From JANXQG01 sp964615095 (GTDB lineage: Bacteria; Planctomycetota; Planctomycetia; Pirellulales; Thermoguttaceae), in NCBI GenBank assembly GCA_964615095.1, contig CAZTPX010000018.1:32442-96441 (forward strand): DNA of 64,000 nucleotides, written 5' to 3'. Below the pieces are notes generated by a model. It searched no databases. It worked only from the letters and a program-made list of their open reading frames with translations, and was not told the origin of the DNA. Shown here one piece after another: positions 8,432-17,383 of the stretch (position 1 is the first letter of the stretch; each line of letters starts with the position of its first letter). The translations under genes and the position numbers were made by a program.

Positions 8432-8923
8432 CCGCCGGCACGGGGGAGACGGAAAAAGAGCATGGCGGCACGGCGGTAGTGGCCAAACGTCGCCGGCCAC
8501 CGCACAGGGCCGGGCGAGCGGAAGAGCAACGCGCCGCCAAACGAGCGCGTGCGGTTCGAGGCCAGTCCCCATGGCCATGACGAGCAAGCCGCAGCGCGCG
8601 ATAATGGGCCCGGCGGGCCTTCGCAAACTCGCCGATCCGGCTTGCCACTCCCACGTAGGTCGCGTACATCGCCGCCTGGATCGGCCGCACCGCAGTGAGA
8701 AGATAAGACCAAAGAAGGGACCGATCTTGCGAAGTGAATCTTCTTGTCGTACATCTTCCTCGTCATTAGATTTGCTGCGTGTCGCCTTTTTCACCTCCAG
8801 GGCCAGCGAGGCAGAATATGCGCGAGAAACCGACTGACGCCGAGGCCACTGGTCTTGCTAGTCACCCATAGCGCTGCCCTGCCAGGCGCGTTCTCGGCTC
8901 GATCGTCACCTCGCCATACAGGG
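8432..8923. other. non-coding or decayed stretch after the COR relic
   Basis: No supportable gene. Several frames on the minus strand share Arg/Ala-rich, alternating-frame sequence (for example MYATYVGVASRIGEFAKARR), suggesting another relic, but I cannot name a family. Confidence 0.35.
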
Positions 8924-8952
8924 TTGGAAGGACTTTTGATAGTTGGTATGAT
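8924..8952 (+). promoter_or_regulatory. candidate sigma70-type promoter
   Basis: TTGGAA (8924-8929) and TATGAT (8947-8952) are separated by 17 bases, a good match to a housekeeping promoter. It lies about 120 bp upstream of the TIM-barrel gene at 9079 and points towards it. Confidence 0.45.
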
Positions 8953-9008
8953 GTTGACGGAGAGTTCGGTTCTTTCACTGAGCTCGTTACTGTCGTGGTT
9001 TTTCGATT

Positions 9009-9024
9009 GGCCCTGTACAGGGCC
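9009..9024. promoter_or_regulatory. 16-bp perfect palindrome, possible operator
   Basis: GGCCCTGTACAGGGCC is a perfect palindrome between the candidate promoter (8924-8952) and the start codon at 9079. Its position in the 5' leader suits an operator or a hairpin. No cognate regulator is identifiable. Confidence 0.35.
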
Positions 9025-9078
9025 GGCGATATCGTCAAACCGGCCCACCCTAAACTTTTGAACTAGGAGACGCAGACT

Positions 9079-9990
9079 ATGCACCAGACGCAAACTACAA
9101 CCCTTGACCGTCGCACGTTTTTGACTGCCGCCGGGTGCGCTGTGGCGGCGGCCGCGGCGCCGCGCCTTTCCTGCCTGGCCGCTGCCGAGCCCGCCGCCAA
9201 GGCATCCTGGAAGATGCGGCTTTCCACCTCGACCGTGCATTTCAGCTCGTTGCCGATCGAAGATGTTTGCCAACGAATTGCCGCCTTGGGGTTCGAAGGC
9301 ATCGATATCTGGTGTCCTTCCAAGATGTTCGGTTGCCCGCAACTCGACGAGGTCGAGAAGCGTCTGGGACCCGCAGGGCTGAAGGACCTGTTGGCGAAGC
9401 ATAAGCTGAAGCTCTACTCCTTCACCTGTTACTTCGGGGTTTATCCCAGGTATGCCGAGCTATTCGGCAAGGTCGGCGGTGGGGTCGCGGTTCGCGAGTC
9501 GGGCGACGGCGAGGCGACGGGCAAGGACCTGACAGCCCGGATGAAGGCCTTTCTGGAGAAGCTCAAGCCCGAGCTGGAGCTGGCCGAGAAGCATAACGCC
9601 TACCTCGCCGCGGAGAACCACACGGGGCGCTTGCTCAACTCGCGGGATTCCTTCAAGGCCTTCGTCGATCTGAACCGTCACCCGCGGCTGGGCATTGCCC
9701 TGGCCCCCTACCACCTGCAAGCTGGGAACATCTCCGTGGAGGAGATGATCGGGATTTGCGGCAAGCAATTGTTCTACTTCTACGCCTGGCAGCACCAGGA
9801 AGGCGTGCGGCAGTTGCCCGGCGTCGGCCCGACCGATTTCACGCCCTGGATCGCCGCTCTGGCCAAGGCGGACTACGCCTGGTATGTCAATCCCTTCATG
9901 CACGGCGTTGTCGCTCCCGCGGAAATGAGCAAGGGGCTGGCCACCGCCAAGGAATACCTCGCGAAGTGCTACGCCAAGGCCATGGGGTGA
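9079..9990 (+). CDS. Tat-exported sugar phosphate isomerase/epimerase-like TIM-barrel protein
   Basis: 303 residues with a twin-arginine signal (LDRRTFLTAAG, then an Ala-rich hydrophobic stretch to about residue 40). AGGAG lies 9 nt before the ATG. The mature part resembles the xylose isomerase-like TIM-barrel family (AP endonuclease family 2 fold): MRLSTSTVHF opens strand 1, LGFEGIDIW is the first conserved Glu/Asp segment, and AENHTGRLL and LGIALAPYHL are later strands. The usual ENHxG metal-binding signature is kept, so a metal-dependent isomerase or epimerase on a sugar in the periplasm is plausible. Proteins like this are numerous in planctomycetes and substrate cannot be assigned. It stands alone in a gene-poor neighbourhood. 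Confidence 0.85.
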   Translation: MHQTQTTTLDRRTFLTAAGCAVAAAAAPRLSCLAAAEPAAKASWKMRLSTSTVHFSSLPIEDVCQRIAALGFEGIDIWCPSKMFGCPQLDEVEKRLGPAGLKDLLAKHKLKLYSFTCYFGVYPRYAELFGKVGGGVAVRESGDGEATGKDLTARMKAFLEKLKPELELAEKHNAYLAAENHTGRLLNSRDSFKAFVDLNRHPRLGIALAPYHLQAGNISVEEMIGICGKQLFYFYAWQHQEGVRQLPGVGPTDFTPWIAALAKADYAWYVNPFMHGVVAPAEMSKGLATAKEYLAKCYAKAMG

Positions 9991-10323
9991 AGCCTGCGGG
10001 TCTTCTTCATCGAGATTCGCCCGCTGACCTGGACTTCGACGCCTGGCAGGTTCCCTCGCTTGCCGTATGGCAACCTAACTATACAGGTCAAATTTGCGGC
10101 CGCGTCAAATGATTGAGAATTGCCAATTGCAAATTAACAATTTGCAGTTTGCAATAGCTTTCATCTTCCAGAGGTGGGGCCGCTACCCGGACTCAGGGTA
10201 CCTTGTTTTCTTTCAAAAAACCTGGCATACTGATTTTTTGCTGGCCAGGACCGGGTGGTCTACCACTCGTGTTGAGAGTTCCCCGAATCCGGCCATCCAG
10301 GTTTTGTGAGAAAGGAAAGAACG
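9991..10323. other. intergenic region with palindrome and candidate promoter
   Basis: No gene seen. TGCAAATT-AAC-AATTTGCA (10128-10146) is a perfect palindrome within an AT-rich stretch of related CAATTTGC motifs. A possible promoter for the DUF805 gene has TTGTTT at 10203-10208, CATACT at 10226-10231 and a 17-base spacer; the match is only fair. Confidence 0.4.
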
Positions 10324-10686
10324 ATGAACTGGTACCTCGAAGTGCTGAAGAAGTACGCGGTGTTCGATGGTCGCGCGCGGCGTACAGAGTATTGGATGTT
10401 CTTTTTGTTCAATGTGCTTATCTGGATAGGTCTGTCAATCGTGGGAGCGATCGTCGGTCTCAGGCTTGCCAACGGCGTCGACGTCTTGAGTAGCCTCTAC
10501 GCCCTTGCCGTCTTTATCCCCGGCATTGCCGTTTGTATTCGTAGGCTTCACGATATCGGCAAGGCCGGCTGGTATCTGTTGGTTGTCCTCATTCCGTGTG
10601 CCGGACCCTTTATCCTTCTTTACTTTCTGGTCCAGGACAGCCAGCCGGGCCCCAACCAATACGGTCCGAATTCCAAAGGCTTGTAG
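10324..10686 (+). CDS. DUF805 family membrane protein
   Basis: 120 residues. The ATG at 10324 is preceded by AGGAAAGAACG. The protein begins MNWYLEVLKKYAVFDGRARR and continues TEYWMFFLF, the signature opening of DUF805. Three to four hydrophobic segments follow, then the motif VCIRRLHDIGKAGW and a C-terminal GPNQYGPNSKG, both characteristic of the family. Length is normal. The function of DUF805 proteins is unknown; some lie near phage or transport genes. Here it is alone and convergent with a secreted protein gene. Confidence 0.92.
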   Translation: MNWYLEVLKKYAVFDGRARRTEYWMFFLFNVLIWIGLSIVGAIVGLRLANGVDVLSSLYALAVFIPGIAVCIRRLHDIGKAGWYLLVVLIPCAGPFILLYFLVQDSQPGPNQYGPNSKGL

Positions 10687-10759
10687 CCAGGTAGGATCAA
10701 CCCTTGGGCAGACGAGAGGAACCCTCGCCGACCATGCTGCGCACGGCGTCCGCGTCGGG

Positions 10760-11407
10760 CTAGTGTTGATCAATTTTGTTGCCGGCGTAATAAGGGCAGC
10801 CGCAGAAGACAGCACCCCCACCGGACGCCTGCGGTTCCGGCAACCCAACGTACCGACCGTCGACGACTTGCCAGCGATAGGCAAACGGGGCGCTGCTCAC
10901 GCGCACATATCGCTTGTCGCTCCAATCCCAGCGAAACAGCGTTTCCAGGTCGTAGACCGTTGGATGCGTGGCGTTTCGGTCCAGTTGCCAGCGATCGTCG
11001 GCGCCGAGACAAAAATAGACGATCCCGCTCAGACCCACACGTTGGGCTAACTGCTTGTCCACTTGCTCCAGTCGGGCGACCTTGGCCTCGAGGCTCTCGC
11101 GAATGTCCAGTGTCCGCGACGATTGGGTTGTGCCCGCGCCCAGCGCATTGGAGAATCCTCCGTCCGGCTGGCGAATTGCCCAGACGCGCCGCTGCAAGCG
11201 TTCGGAATAGTGGCTGTAAACGCAACCCGCTCGGGCTTCGCTCGCGGCCAGCGGCACGAGGGCATTGACAATCGGATCGTAGCGCAAGAGTCGCTTGTCG
11301 GGTGCCGGGGCATCCGCTCCCAGTGTAGAATCGGCACAGAGCGTCGCCCACACTATCAGACCGGCGCCTAGTCTAAGAAAGACATCTCGTAGCGATGGCA
11401 AGCACAT
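10760..11407 (-). CDS. secreted protein of unknown function
   Basis: About 215 residues from the ATG at 11407, which has AGGAG 10 nt upstream; an in-frame start 57 bases earlier would overlap the upstream gene. The signal peptide is VFLRLGAGLIVWATLCADSTLG. The mature protein has a region rich in Arg and Gln (RVWAIRQPDGG), a predicted coiled or helical segment (IRESLEAKVARLEQVDKQLA) and aromatic-rich strands (RWDWSDKRYVRV). Two Cys close to the C-terminus (FCGCPYY) could form a disulfide. I do not recognise a family. It lies 40 bp downstream of the HEAT-repeat gene and is probably co-transcribed with it. Confidence 0.68.
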   Translation of the reverse strand: MCLPSLRDVFLRLGAGLIVWATLCADSTLGADAPAPDKRLLRYDPIVNALVPLAASEARAGCVYSHYSERLQRRVWAIRQPDGGFSNALGAGTTQSSRTLDIRESLEAKVARLEQVDKQLAQRVGLSGIVYFCLGADDRWQLDRNATHPTVYDLETLFRWDWSDKRYVRVSSAPFAYRWQVVDGRYVGLPEPQASGGGAVFCGCPYYAGNKIDQH

Positions 11408-11447
11408 CGGCCATGAACTCCTGGCGTGTTTCTTGGGCTGGAGCCTC

Positions 11448-12440
11448 TCAAGGTCCGAGGGCAACTGGCGTTGCGCTGATCCGCCCCAGCGCCCGCACCG
11501 CCTCTAAGCGAACGTCGTCGATATCGTCGCGCAACAGGTTGGTGAGGCCCGGAACAGCTTCTTTGGCTGCCGGACCGATTTCGCCTAAGGCCGTTGCAGC
11601 GGCCATCCGCACGCGGTACTCGCAATCGCCCAGCACGGCGGCCAGGACGGGAACCGATTGCTTCGCTTCCGGCCCCATCCTTCCCAGTAATACGGCAGCC
11701 GACATGCGCACACCCGGATGCCCGTCGCCGAGCGCAGCGGCGATCAGCGGCCTGGCGTCGTCCGCTTTCGCAGAGACTGTCGTCAGGCTATGCAGGACCG
11801 CGATTCGCACGGCCGGATCATCGTCGGCCAAGTGCCGCTTGAGCGCCGGCAGGGCCGCTTGGGCCGGCTTGCCGATCGCGCCCAGCACCTCGCTCACGTG
11901 CTGGCGGACCTTCCATCGCGAGTCTTCAAGCAAGGCCATCAGTTCCGGAACGGCGCCCTTCGCGGTTGGGCCGATTAGCACCAGCGCCGCCGCGGTTGCA
12001 CTGCCTACGGCCGCATTGGGGTCCCGCAACAGGGGCGTCAGGGCCGGCACGGCCTTCTCCGCTGCCGCGCCCATGTTTCCCAGCGCGGTGGCCGCAGACT
12101 GGCGGATGGCTGGCACCTCGTCGCGCAGCGATACGGTCAGGGCCGGTATTGCGCCTTTGGCGTCGGCGCCAAGTTTTCCCAGGTAATCCGCCGCCCACAA
12201 CCGCACGTTCCAGCGCGGATCGGTCAACGCCTTGGCAAAGTTCGGAACTACCGAGTTGACCACTACGCCTGACGCCCCCGGTTCCAAACTCATGTAACTT
12301 CCCTGGGTTTGCGTGTCGGACGGCAGCGGAACCGTCTCGGCGGGTTGGGGCGCAGACGGTGTCGGCGGGGCCCCGATGCCCTGTCCGGCGACTACGATCA
12401 ACAACAATCCAATTCCCAAAAAGCAACTTGCCAGCTTCAT
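11448..12440 (-). CDS. secreted HEAT-repeat protein
   Basis: About 330 residues. The ATG at 12440 has AGGAG 8 nt upstream. A signal peptide (CFLGIGLLLIVVAGQGIG) is followed by a Pro-rich linker. From about residue 65 to the end there are seven HEAT (PBS lyase-like) repeats of 36-38 residues, each with the pattern DxRWxVRxxAAxxLGxxGxxAxxAVPAL. Such solenoids bind partner proteins; this one should do so in the periplasm. Repeats are uniform and complete. The neighbour downstream is a secreted protein that may be its partner. Confidence 0.88.
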   Translation of the reverse strand: MKLASCFLGIGLLLIVVAGQGIGAPPTPSAPQPAETVPLPSDTQTQGSYMSLEPGASGVVVNSVVPNFAKALTDPRWNVRLWAADYLGKLGADAKGAIPALTVSLRDEVPAIRQSAATALGNMGAAAEKAVPALTPLLRDPNAAVGSATAAALVLIGPTAKGAVPELMALLEDSRWKVRQHVSEVLGAIGKPAQAALPALKRHLADDDPAVRIAVLHSLTTVSAKADDARPLIAAALGDGHPGVRMSAAVLLGRMGPEAKQSVPVLAAVLGDCEYRVRMAAATALGEIGPAAKEAVPGLTNLLRDDIDDVRLEAVRALGRISATPVALGP

Positions 12441-12620
12441 TTTTGTCACTCCTAACCGGGCGAAACAGACACAGTACATATCCATCCTAGGTTACCTATA
12501 CATCCAAGTCAACCGACGCAGGGCACTTACCGTCTGCCGTTTCTAACCTATTCTGCCGGCCGATCTTAGCGATTCACGGGCACTTCCACTTTGGGGTGCA
12601 GGCCGGATCGGCGACTGCGC

Positions 12621-12676
12621 TGGAGTCCCGCCTTTAGGCGGAATTCCCCTCGATTCCGCCTAAAGGCGGGACTCCA
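12621..12676. repeat. perfect 24-bp inverted repeat (CCGCCTTTAGGCGG family)
   Basis: Bases 12621-12644 (TGGAGTCCCGCCTTTAGGCG...) pair perfectly with 12653-12676, with an 8-base loop. A degenerate relative lies at 50497-50550. It sits between two minus-strand genes and may act as a terminator for the lipase gene, although no T-run follows. More likely it is a dispersed mobile palindrome. Confidence 0.85.
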
Positions 12677-12709
12677 ACGGGCGTTTCCACCTAAAAGCGG
12701 AGAGCCGAT

Positions 12710-14419
12710 TCACGGGCTTGCCAGGGCGTGTTCCCGCAGGATCCGCGCGAGTTCATCCACACTTGTGTCGACCTTGTTCACGCGGGCATGGCGGGCGGAA
12801 ACCAAGAACTCGCTGCTGGCTCCCGGCAGCCGCGCGCTCGATGCGCGTACGATGCCGTCGGCCGCCTCGCCGTCCAACGCCGTGAACTGCGCGCCGATAA
12901 TGGAATGCCAGCGCACGCAACGACTGATGGGCATGCAGGCCATGGCTTTTAAGAGAGGATTGTCCGGCTCGAGAAGATCGATCGCCGTAGGCTTCTTGGA
13001 TTGCAGGAACTCACGGAAGATGTCACGATTGTCGTCGATCAGGCCGCGATATTTGGCCTCTTCCTCGGCGGAATAGTGGACCAGCTTCGAGAAGGCGCGG
13101 CCGACCAGTCGCCGGGCCACGCTCGAGCCTTGGTGCGGAGTGGCCATGAACACGACACGTTTCACCAGTGGCGAGGGATCGAAATAGAAGCTGGCCCGTA
13201 ACTGCTCTTTTACGTCGGCAGCCGCGCGGACCGCCTCCAGCGGCTGCCGCGCCGCGTGCTGCCAGAAAATGTCGTACGAATAGCTGACCTGGAGTTGGAC
13301 CACCAAGCCGCCCAAGCTGTGCCCGACGAGCACCATCCGCTGCAGCGCCGCGTCGCGGTGGAGGGGATCGAAAGCCTCCCGGGCGACAAGCAGCTTCTCC
13401 CGCAGGCTGGCCGCGGATTCCAACAGGTCGCCGCCCGTCGGATATTGGAAGTACCAAAACTGAAACTGCCGATAGATGTCGCCTTGCGCCCGCAGGCGAT
13501 TGACCGCGTCGTCCCAAGTTTGCGGGCTGGACCCCAGTCCATGTACGAAAACGACGGGGATCTTGCCGGGCTGATAAGGCTCCATCAAGACGAGTTTCGG
13601 TTTCATGTCGGTGTCGCCCGGATCGAAGAAGCCTTCGATGTAGCGGCGCGGCGCTTCCTGCTTCATGCAAATGATCGAGGCGGTGAGATCCCGGTCCAGT
13701 GGCCAGGTTGCCGCGCCCACGGGCCGGGAGTCGAAGGCCAGCGGATTATAGAACTCCAAGACTGCGTGGTCCTGCGACTGCCGCAGGATGGCGGTCACCG
13801 GAAAAAACTGCCGCTGCTGGAAATAGGTTTCGTCGCAGCCCGCTTGTCGCACGGCCACCAGCGACATGCCGACGCCCGGCGTGTGGTAATAGTGCTCCAG
13901 GTCGCGATCATTGAAACCGGTGGCAGGCAGCACCTGGGAGAAATCGCTTGGCTTCCAGGCAAAACCGTAATAGGAAATTGGCACGACCCGGACGCCTTGG
14001 GTGGTAACGATCGTCAGGCGGCCGCGGGGATCGAGGCGGCCCTGGCGATTGGCCTGCGCGAGCAGGCGGGCAAGGCCCTTCTGATAGGCCGGCAAGGCGG
14101 CCGCGTTGCCGATCTCGATTTGCCGCCAGCCCGCGAGAACGGCCTCGAATTCACGTTCCGTCGCCAGCCCTTGCTCGTCCGCCGGGACCGGCCTGGCGGC
14201 GGTGTAGACAAAGGGGGCGAGCGGTGGCCCCTCGTCGCAAAACATGGACGGGCGCGTGGAATAGCAGGCGGTTGAATCCGAAGAGCTTTGGCTGTTCGGC
14301 AAGCTACACGCGTGGCATCCGGCCAGGACGATTGTGCCGATTATGACGACGGCCAGCAGACGCGCGGAGGGGCGACTTGCCGAAACTCCGGTCGCCACAA
14401 CCTGCCCCGATCGCTCCAT
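12710..14419 (-). CDS. lipoprotein alpha/beta-hydrolase (lipase/esterase-like)
   Basis: 569 residues. The N-terminus has a lipobox (IVLAGC, Cys35), so the protein is probably an outer-membrane or periplasmic lipoprotein. Residues 60-270 are an uncharacterised N-terminal domain. The hydrolase core starts at about 285: the oxyanion-hole motif FVHGLGSSPQTW (291-302), the nucleophile elbow LVGHSLGGL with Ser368, and VVFMATPHQGS, a segment typical of PGAP1-like or lipase class proteins. The substrate is unknown. The start has only a weak GGAG ten bases upstream. It is transcribed alone. Confidence 0.82.
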   Translation of the reverse strand: MERSGQVVATGVSASRPSARLLAVVIIGTIVLAGCHACSLPNSQSSSDSTACYSTRPSMFCDEGPPLAPFVYTAARPVPADEQGLATEREFEAVLAGWRQIEIGNAAALPAYQKGLARLLAQANRQGRLDPRGRLTIVTTQGVRVVPISYYGFAWKPSDFSQVLPATGFNDRDLEHYYHTPGVGMSLVAVRQAGCDETYFQQRQFFPVTAILRQSQDHAVLEFYNPLAFDSRPVGAATWPLDRDLTASIICMKQEAPRRYIEGFFDPGDTDMKPKLVLMEPYQPGKIPVVFVHGLGSSPQTWDDAVNRLRAQGDIYRQFQFWYFQYPTGGDLLESAASLREKLLVAREAFDPLHRDAALQRMVLVGHSLGGLVVQLQVSYSYDIFWQHAARQPLEAVRAAADVKEQLRASFYFDPSPLVKRVVFMATPHQGSSVARRLVGRAFSKLVHYSAEEEAKYRGLIDDNRDIFREFLQSKKPTAIDLLEPDNPLLKAMACMPISRCVRWHSIIGAQFTALDGEAADGIVRASSARLPGASSEFLVSARHARVNKVDTSVDELARILREHALASP

Positions 14420-14742
14420 GATCCAACGTCTCCATGCCGGCAGACAATTCTCAGCAAGTATACCACCTTCTGGCGACTTGATTCTCGCAATTCTGGACCG
14501 GGGCGTTTTGCCCCAGCGGGGAGTTTTGCCCCAAGCGATCGTGGTACAGGCCGGGCACTATCGGCTCATGGTCGGCGGCAATTATTTGAATTTCAGTCGT
14601 CGCTACGCGACGAGCGACAGCTCCTGCCTACGGAAACAAAACCTCCGCAAGCTTTGGCACGGCGTGTGCATTATGCCGAAGGTAACGAATTTTCCTGCGT
14701 GAACGCGAACCGAACACGCAGTGTGTATATAGGAGCACCGCC
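14420..14742. other. intergenic region between divergent lipase and M50 protease genes
   Basis: No gene seen. A GC-rich pair of motifs (GTTTTGCCCC twice within about 25 bases, around 14505-14535) could form alternative hairpins. The M50 gene has a clear AGGAG site; a TATATAGGAG sequence just before it resembles that at 6466-6475. Confidence 0.4.
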
Positions 14743-15711
14743 ATGAGAGATTCCTGGAAACTTGGACACCTGTGCGGGATCGATATTCTCGTCCACTGGT
14801 CGTTCCTGATCGTACCCGTCTGGGTCGCATTGGCGACGCTAGCAGCCGGCGCCACTCTGGCGACGGCAGTCAATGCGACCTTTTTCATATTCGCCATCTT
14901 TGGCTGCGTGCTGTTGCACGAACTGGGCCATGCCCTGGCCGCCCGCCGCTTTGGGATTAGAACGCACGACATCACGCTGCTCCCCATCGGCGGGCTGGCC
15001 CGCCTGGAGCGCATGCCCACGCGGCCGTGGCAAGAGATTGCGATTGCCTTGGCCGGGCCTGCGGTCAATCTGCTGATTGCCGCGGCCTTGATCGTCGGCC
15101 TGAGCCTCGCCCCGGCGTTTGGCTCGTTCTCGGCGTTCTCGTTGCTGAGCGGATCGTGGCTGACCAACCTGGCAATGGTCAACATCGGGCTGCTGGTATT
15201 TAACCTGCTGCCAGCCTTCCCGATGGATGGCGGCCGCGTGCTGCGCGCACTGCTGGCAATGGCGATGCCATACGCCCGGGCAACCTGGACCGCGGCAATC
15301 ATCGCGCAGTTCCTCGCCGCCGCGATGGCCGCGATGGGCCTGATGACCGGCAGTCTGAACCTGTTATTCGTAGCCCTCTTCGTGTTCCTGGCGGCAAGGC
15401 GCGAGGCCCGCGATTCCGCGACCGAGGCGAACGCCGAGGCCGGATCGGCGGCGCTGCCGCAGCAAGCGGCCGACGCGTTGATTGTGCTTCCGGCGCACGT
15501 GCGGGTTGATGAGGTTACGCGCGTGCTCTTTTCTCGGCAGAGTTTCTTCCCCGTCGCCCAGGGTGGAGAGGTCATTGGGGCCGTGTCGAAGGGCCGGCTG
15601 CTCTGGGCGATTGCCAACGGGCGCGGCGATCGATTGATTGCCGAGTTGATGGACCACACACGTGGCGAGGGCCTGCAAGTCGCGCTGGCGACGGCGCGGG
15701 CCAAGTCTTAG
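14743..15711 (+). CDS. site-2 protease family (M50) zinc metalloprotease
   Basis: 322 residues. AGGAG lies 7 nt before the ATG. The zinc-binding motif HELGH is at residues 59-63 within a transmembrane helix, and the third ligand motif NLLPAFPMDGG (Asp162) lies about 100 residues later, as in SpoIVFB-type intramembrane proteases. About six hydrophobic segments span residues 15-230. The last 90 residues are soluble and resemble a degenerate CBS-like regulatory domain (HVRVDEVTRVLFSRQSFFPV). It should cleave membrane-bound substrates within the bilayer. It precedes an HtrA-type protease by 136 bp on the same strand; in other bacteria DegS-like and site-2 proteases act in sequence on anti-sigma factors. 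Confidence 0.92.
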   Translation: MRDSWKLGHLCGIDILVHWSFLIVPVWVALATLAAGATLATAVNATFFIFAIFGCVLLHELGHALAARRFGIRTHDITLLPIGGLARLERMPTRPWQEIAIALAGPAVNLLIAAALIVGLSLAPAFGSFSAFSLLSGSWLTNLAMVNIGLLVFNLLPAFPMDGGRVLRALLAMAMPYARATWTAAIIAQFLAAAMAAMGLMTGSLNLLFVALFVFLAARREARDSATEANAEAGSAALPQQAADALIVLPAHVRVDEVTRVLFSRQSFFPVAQGGEVIGAVSKGRLLWAIANGRGDRLIAELMDHTRGEGLQVALATARAKS

Positions 15712-15712
15712 A

Positions 15713-15744
15713 AGTCTCCCCTCTCCTCAGGGAGAGGGGAGACT
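15713..15744. terminator. 14-bp perfect hairpin after the M50 gene
   Basis: AGTCTCCCCTCTCC (15713-15726) pairs with GGAGAGGGGAGACT (15731-15744) around the loop TCAG. It begins two bases after the stop codon. No T-run follows, so it may be a bidirectional repeat rather than a strong terminator. Confidence 0.6.
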
Positions 15745-15847
15745 AATCGTATAACGTCTGAAGTGTTCCCAATTTGCAGTCGGCAGTATTCCAACACGTT
15801 GTTGGAGGTGCCGATTCGCATGCACAAACCTGAAAAAGGAGATTACT

Positions 15848-17350
15848 ATGAGTTTTCTGAAGAGTGTTACTTGTTCTGGACGGCCGGCACAGGCCGTCGG
15901 CGCGGTGGCGGTGGGCGGGTTCCTGCTCGCGGCGTCGCTGGCCAGTATTGCGGCGGTTTCGCCCAGTGCGCCGAAGAATCCGGCGGCTGCCTCCGCCAAG
16001 GCGTTTTCGCAAGGCTTCCGCGAGGTGGCCAAGGCCGTGCAGCCCGCCGTGGTGATGATCAAATCGGAGGCCGCCTTGCCTGTCAAACTGGACGGCGCGC
16101 CGCGCGGCGACGATGACTCGATGGAGCAGTTCGGCATGCCCTTCGGGAACATGCCCGAGTTGCGGAAGTTCTTCAAGGACGTGCCCCGCACTCCACGACA
16201 CGGCCAGAGTGGGCTTGGTTCGGGCGTGATCATCGACACGTCGGGTGTCATCCTCACCAACAGCCACGTGGTCCGCGACGGCCGCGAGATCACGGTCCGC
16301 CTACACGACGGCCGGGAGTTCAAGGCCAGCAAGGTCCACACGGATCCCAAGGCGGACCTGGCCGTGCTGCGAATTGAAGGGGCCGACCACCTGACCGCGG
16401 CCCGCTTGGGAAATAGCGACGAGGCCGAAGTCGGCGACTGGGTCCTTGCCCTGGGCAATCCCTTCGGACTGGAAGGCACCGTCACGGCAGGCATCGTCAG
16501 CGCGAAAGGCCGGGGGATCGGCTTGAACGAGCGCGAGAACTACATCCAGACCGATGCCGCCATCAATCCGGGCAACAGCGGCGGCCCGCTGGTGAACCTC
16601 GACGGCGAGGTCATCGGCATCAATACGGCCATTTCGTCCAACAGCGGCGGCAACGAGGGCGTGGGGTTTGCCATCCCTATCAACCAGGCGAAGTGGATCG
16701 CCCGCCAACTCACCGATGGCGAGACCGTACACCGAGCGCGTCTGGGCGTGATGATTCAGCCTCTGACGCAGGAATTGGCCCAGCACTTCGGCTTGCAGAC
16801 CCGCGAGGGCGTCCTCGTCGCCGGAGTCAGCCCGGACAGCCCGGCGGAAAAGGTGGGCTTCAAGGCCGGCGACGTGATCGTGGAGTATGCCGGCAAAGCG
16901 GTACACAGCCCGCAGGACCTGCAAGGGCTGGTGGAAGAGTCGCCCATCGGCAAGCAGCAGGTCGTATCCGTACTACGTGACGGCAAACGAATGGAGTTGA
17001 AAGTCACACCCACGGAAACGCCGGCAGAGACAGCGGCGGCTAGCCCGGATGCGCCCCGAGCCTCGACCCTGGAGAAACTCGGCATGCAGGCGCAGACGCT
17101 CACGCCCGACCTGGCGGCGAAGCTGCAAGTCAAGGCCGAGCATGGCGTTGTCGTCACCGACGTGCAGGCCGGCAGCGCCGCAGAGCGGGCGGGTCTGGTC
17201 GACGGGGCGGTGATTGTCGAGGCCAACCGCTCGCCGGTGAAGAGCGTCGAGGAGTTGTCCAAGGCCCTCGATGAGAAGTCGCTTGCCAAAGGCGTCTTGT
17301 TGCTGGTCCGCACCGTACAAGGCAGTCGCTTCCTGGTGCTTCGAGGTTAA
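15848..17350 (+). CDS. periplasmic serine protease, HtrA/DegP (Do) family
   Basis: 500 residues. AGGAG lies 6 nt before the ATG. A signal or anchor segment (residues 18-38) precedes the trypsin-like domain. The catalytic triad is visible: His140 (LTNSHVV), Asp170 (DPKADLAVL) and Ser244 (NPGNSGGPL). Two PDZ domains follow, at about residues 300-390 and 405-495; the first starts ARLGVMIQPL and includes GVLVAGVSPDSPAEK. Length and order are normal for DegP/DegQ. It degrades or refolds damaged envelope proteins. A Pro/Gln-rich small gene follows 33 bp downstream. Confidence 0.95.
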   Translation: MSFLKSVTCSGRPAQAVGAVAVGGFLLAASLASIAAVSPSAPKNPAAASAKAFSQGFREVAKAVQPAVVMIKSEAALPVKLDGAPRGDDDSMEQFGMPFGNMPELRKFFKDVPRTPRHGQSGLGSGVIIDTSGVILTNSHVVRDGREITVRLHDGREFKASKVHTDPKADLAVLRIEGADHLTAARLGNSDEAEVGDWVLALGNPFGLEGTVTAGIVSAKGRGIGLNERENYIQTDAAINPGNSGGPLVNLDGEVIGINTAISSNSGGNEGVGFAIPINQAKWIARQLTDGETVHRARLGVMIQPLTQELAQHFGLQTREGVLVAGVSPDSPAEKVGFKAGDVIVEYAGKAVHSPQDLQGLVEESPIGKQQVVSVLRDGKRMELKVTPTETPAETAAASPDAPRASTLEKLGMQAQTLTPDLAAKLQVKAEHGVVVTDVQAGSAAERAGLVDGAVIVEANRSPVKSVEELSKALDEKSLAKGVLLLVRTVQGSRFLVLRG

Positions 17351-17383
17351 GACGTGAGATCTCGTCATGAAGGAGTCTGAGCC

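Noticed and set aside
7392..8837. 481-codon plus-strand frame over the decayed region
   Set aside because: It crosses the tandem duplication twice in a frame that does not match the COR or RAYT relics throughout; composition and lack of start signal suggest accidental openness.
13256..14275. 339-codon plus-strand frame opposite the lipase gene
   Set aside because: Antisense shadow of the lipoprotein hydrolase, which has a lipobox and GHSLGG motif.
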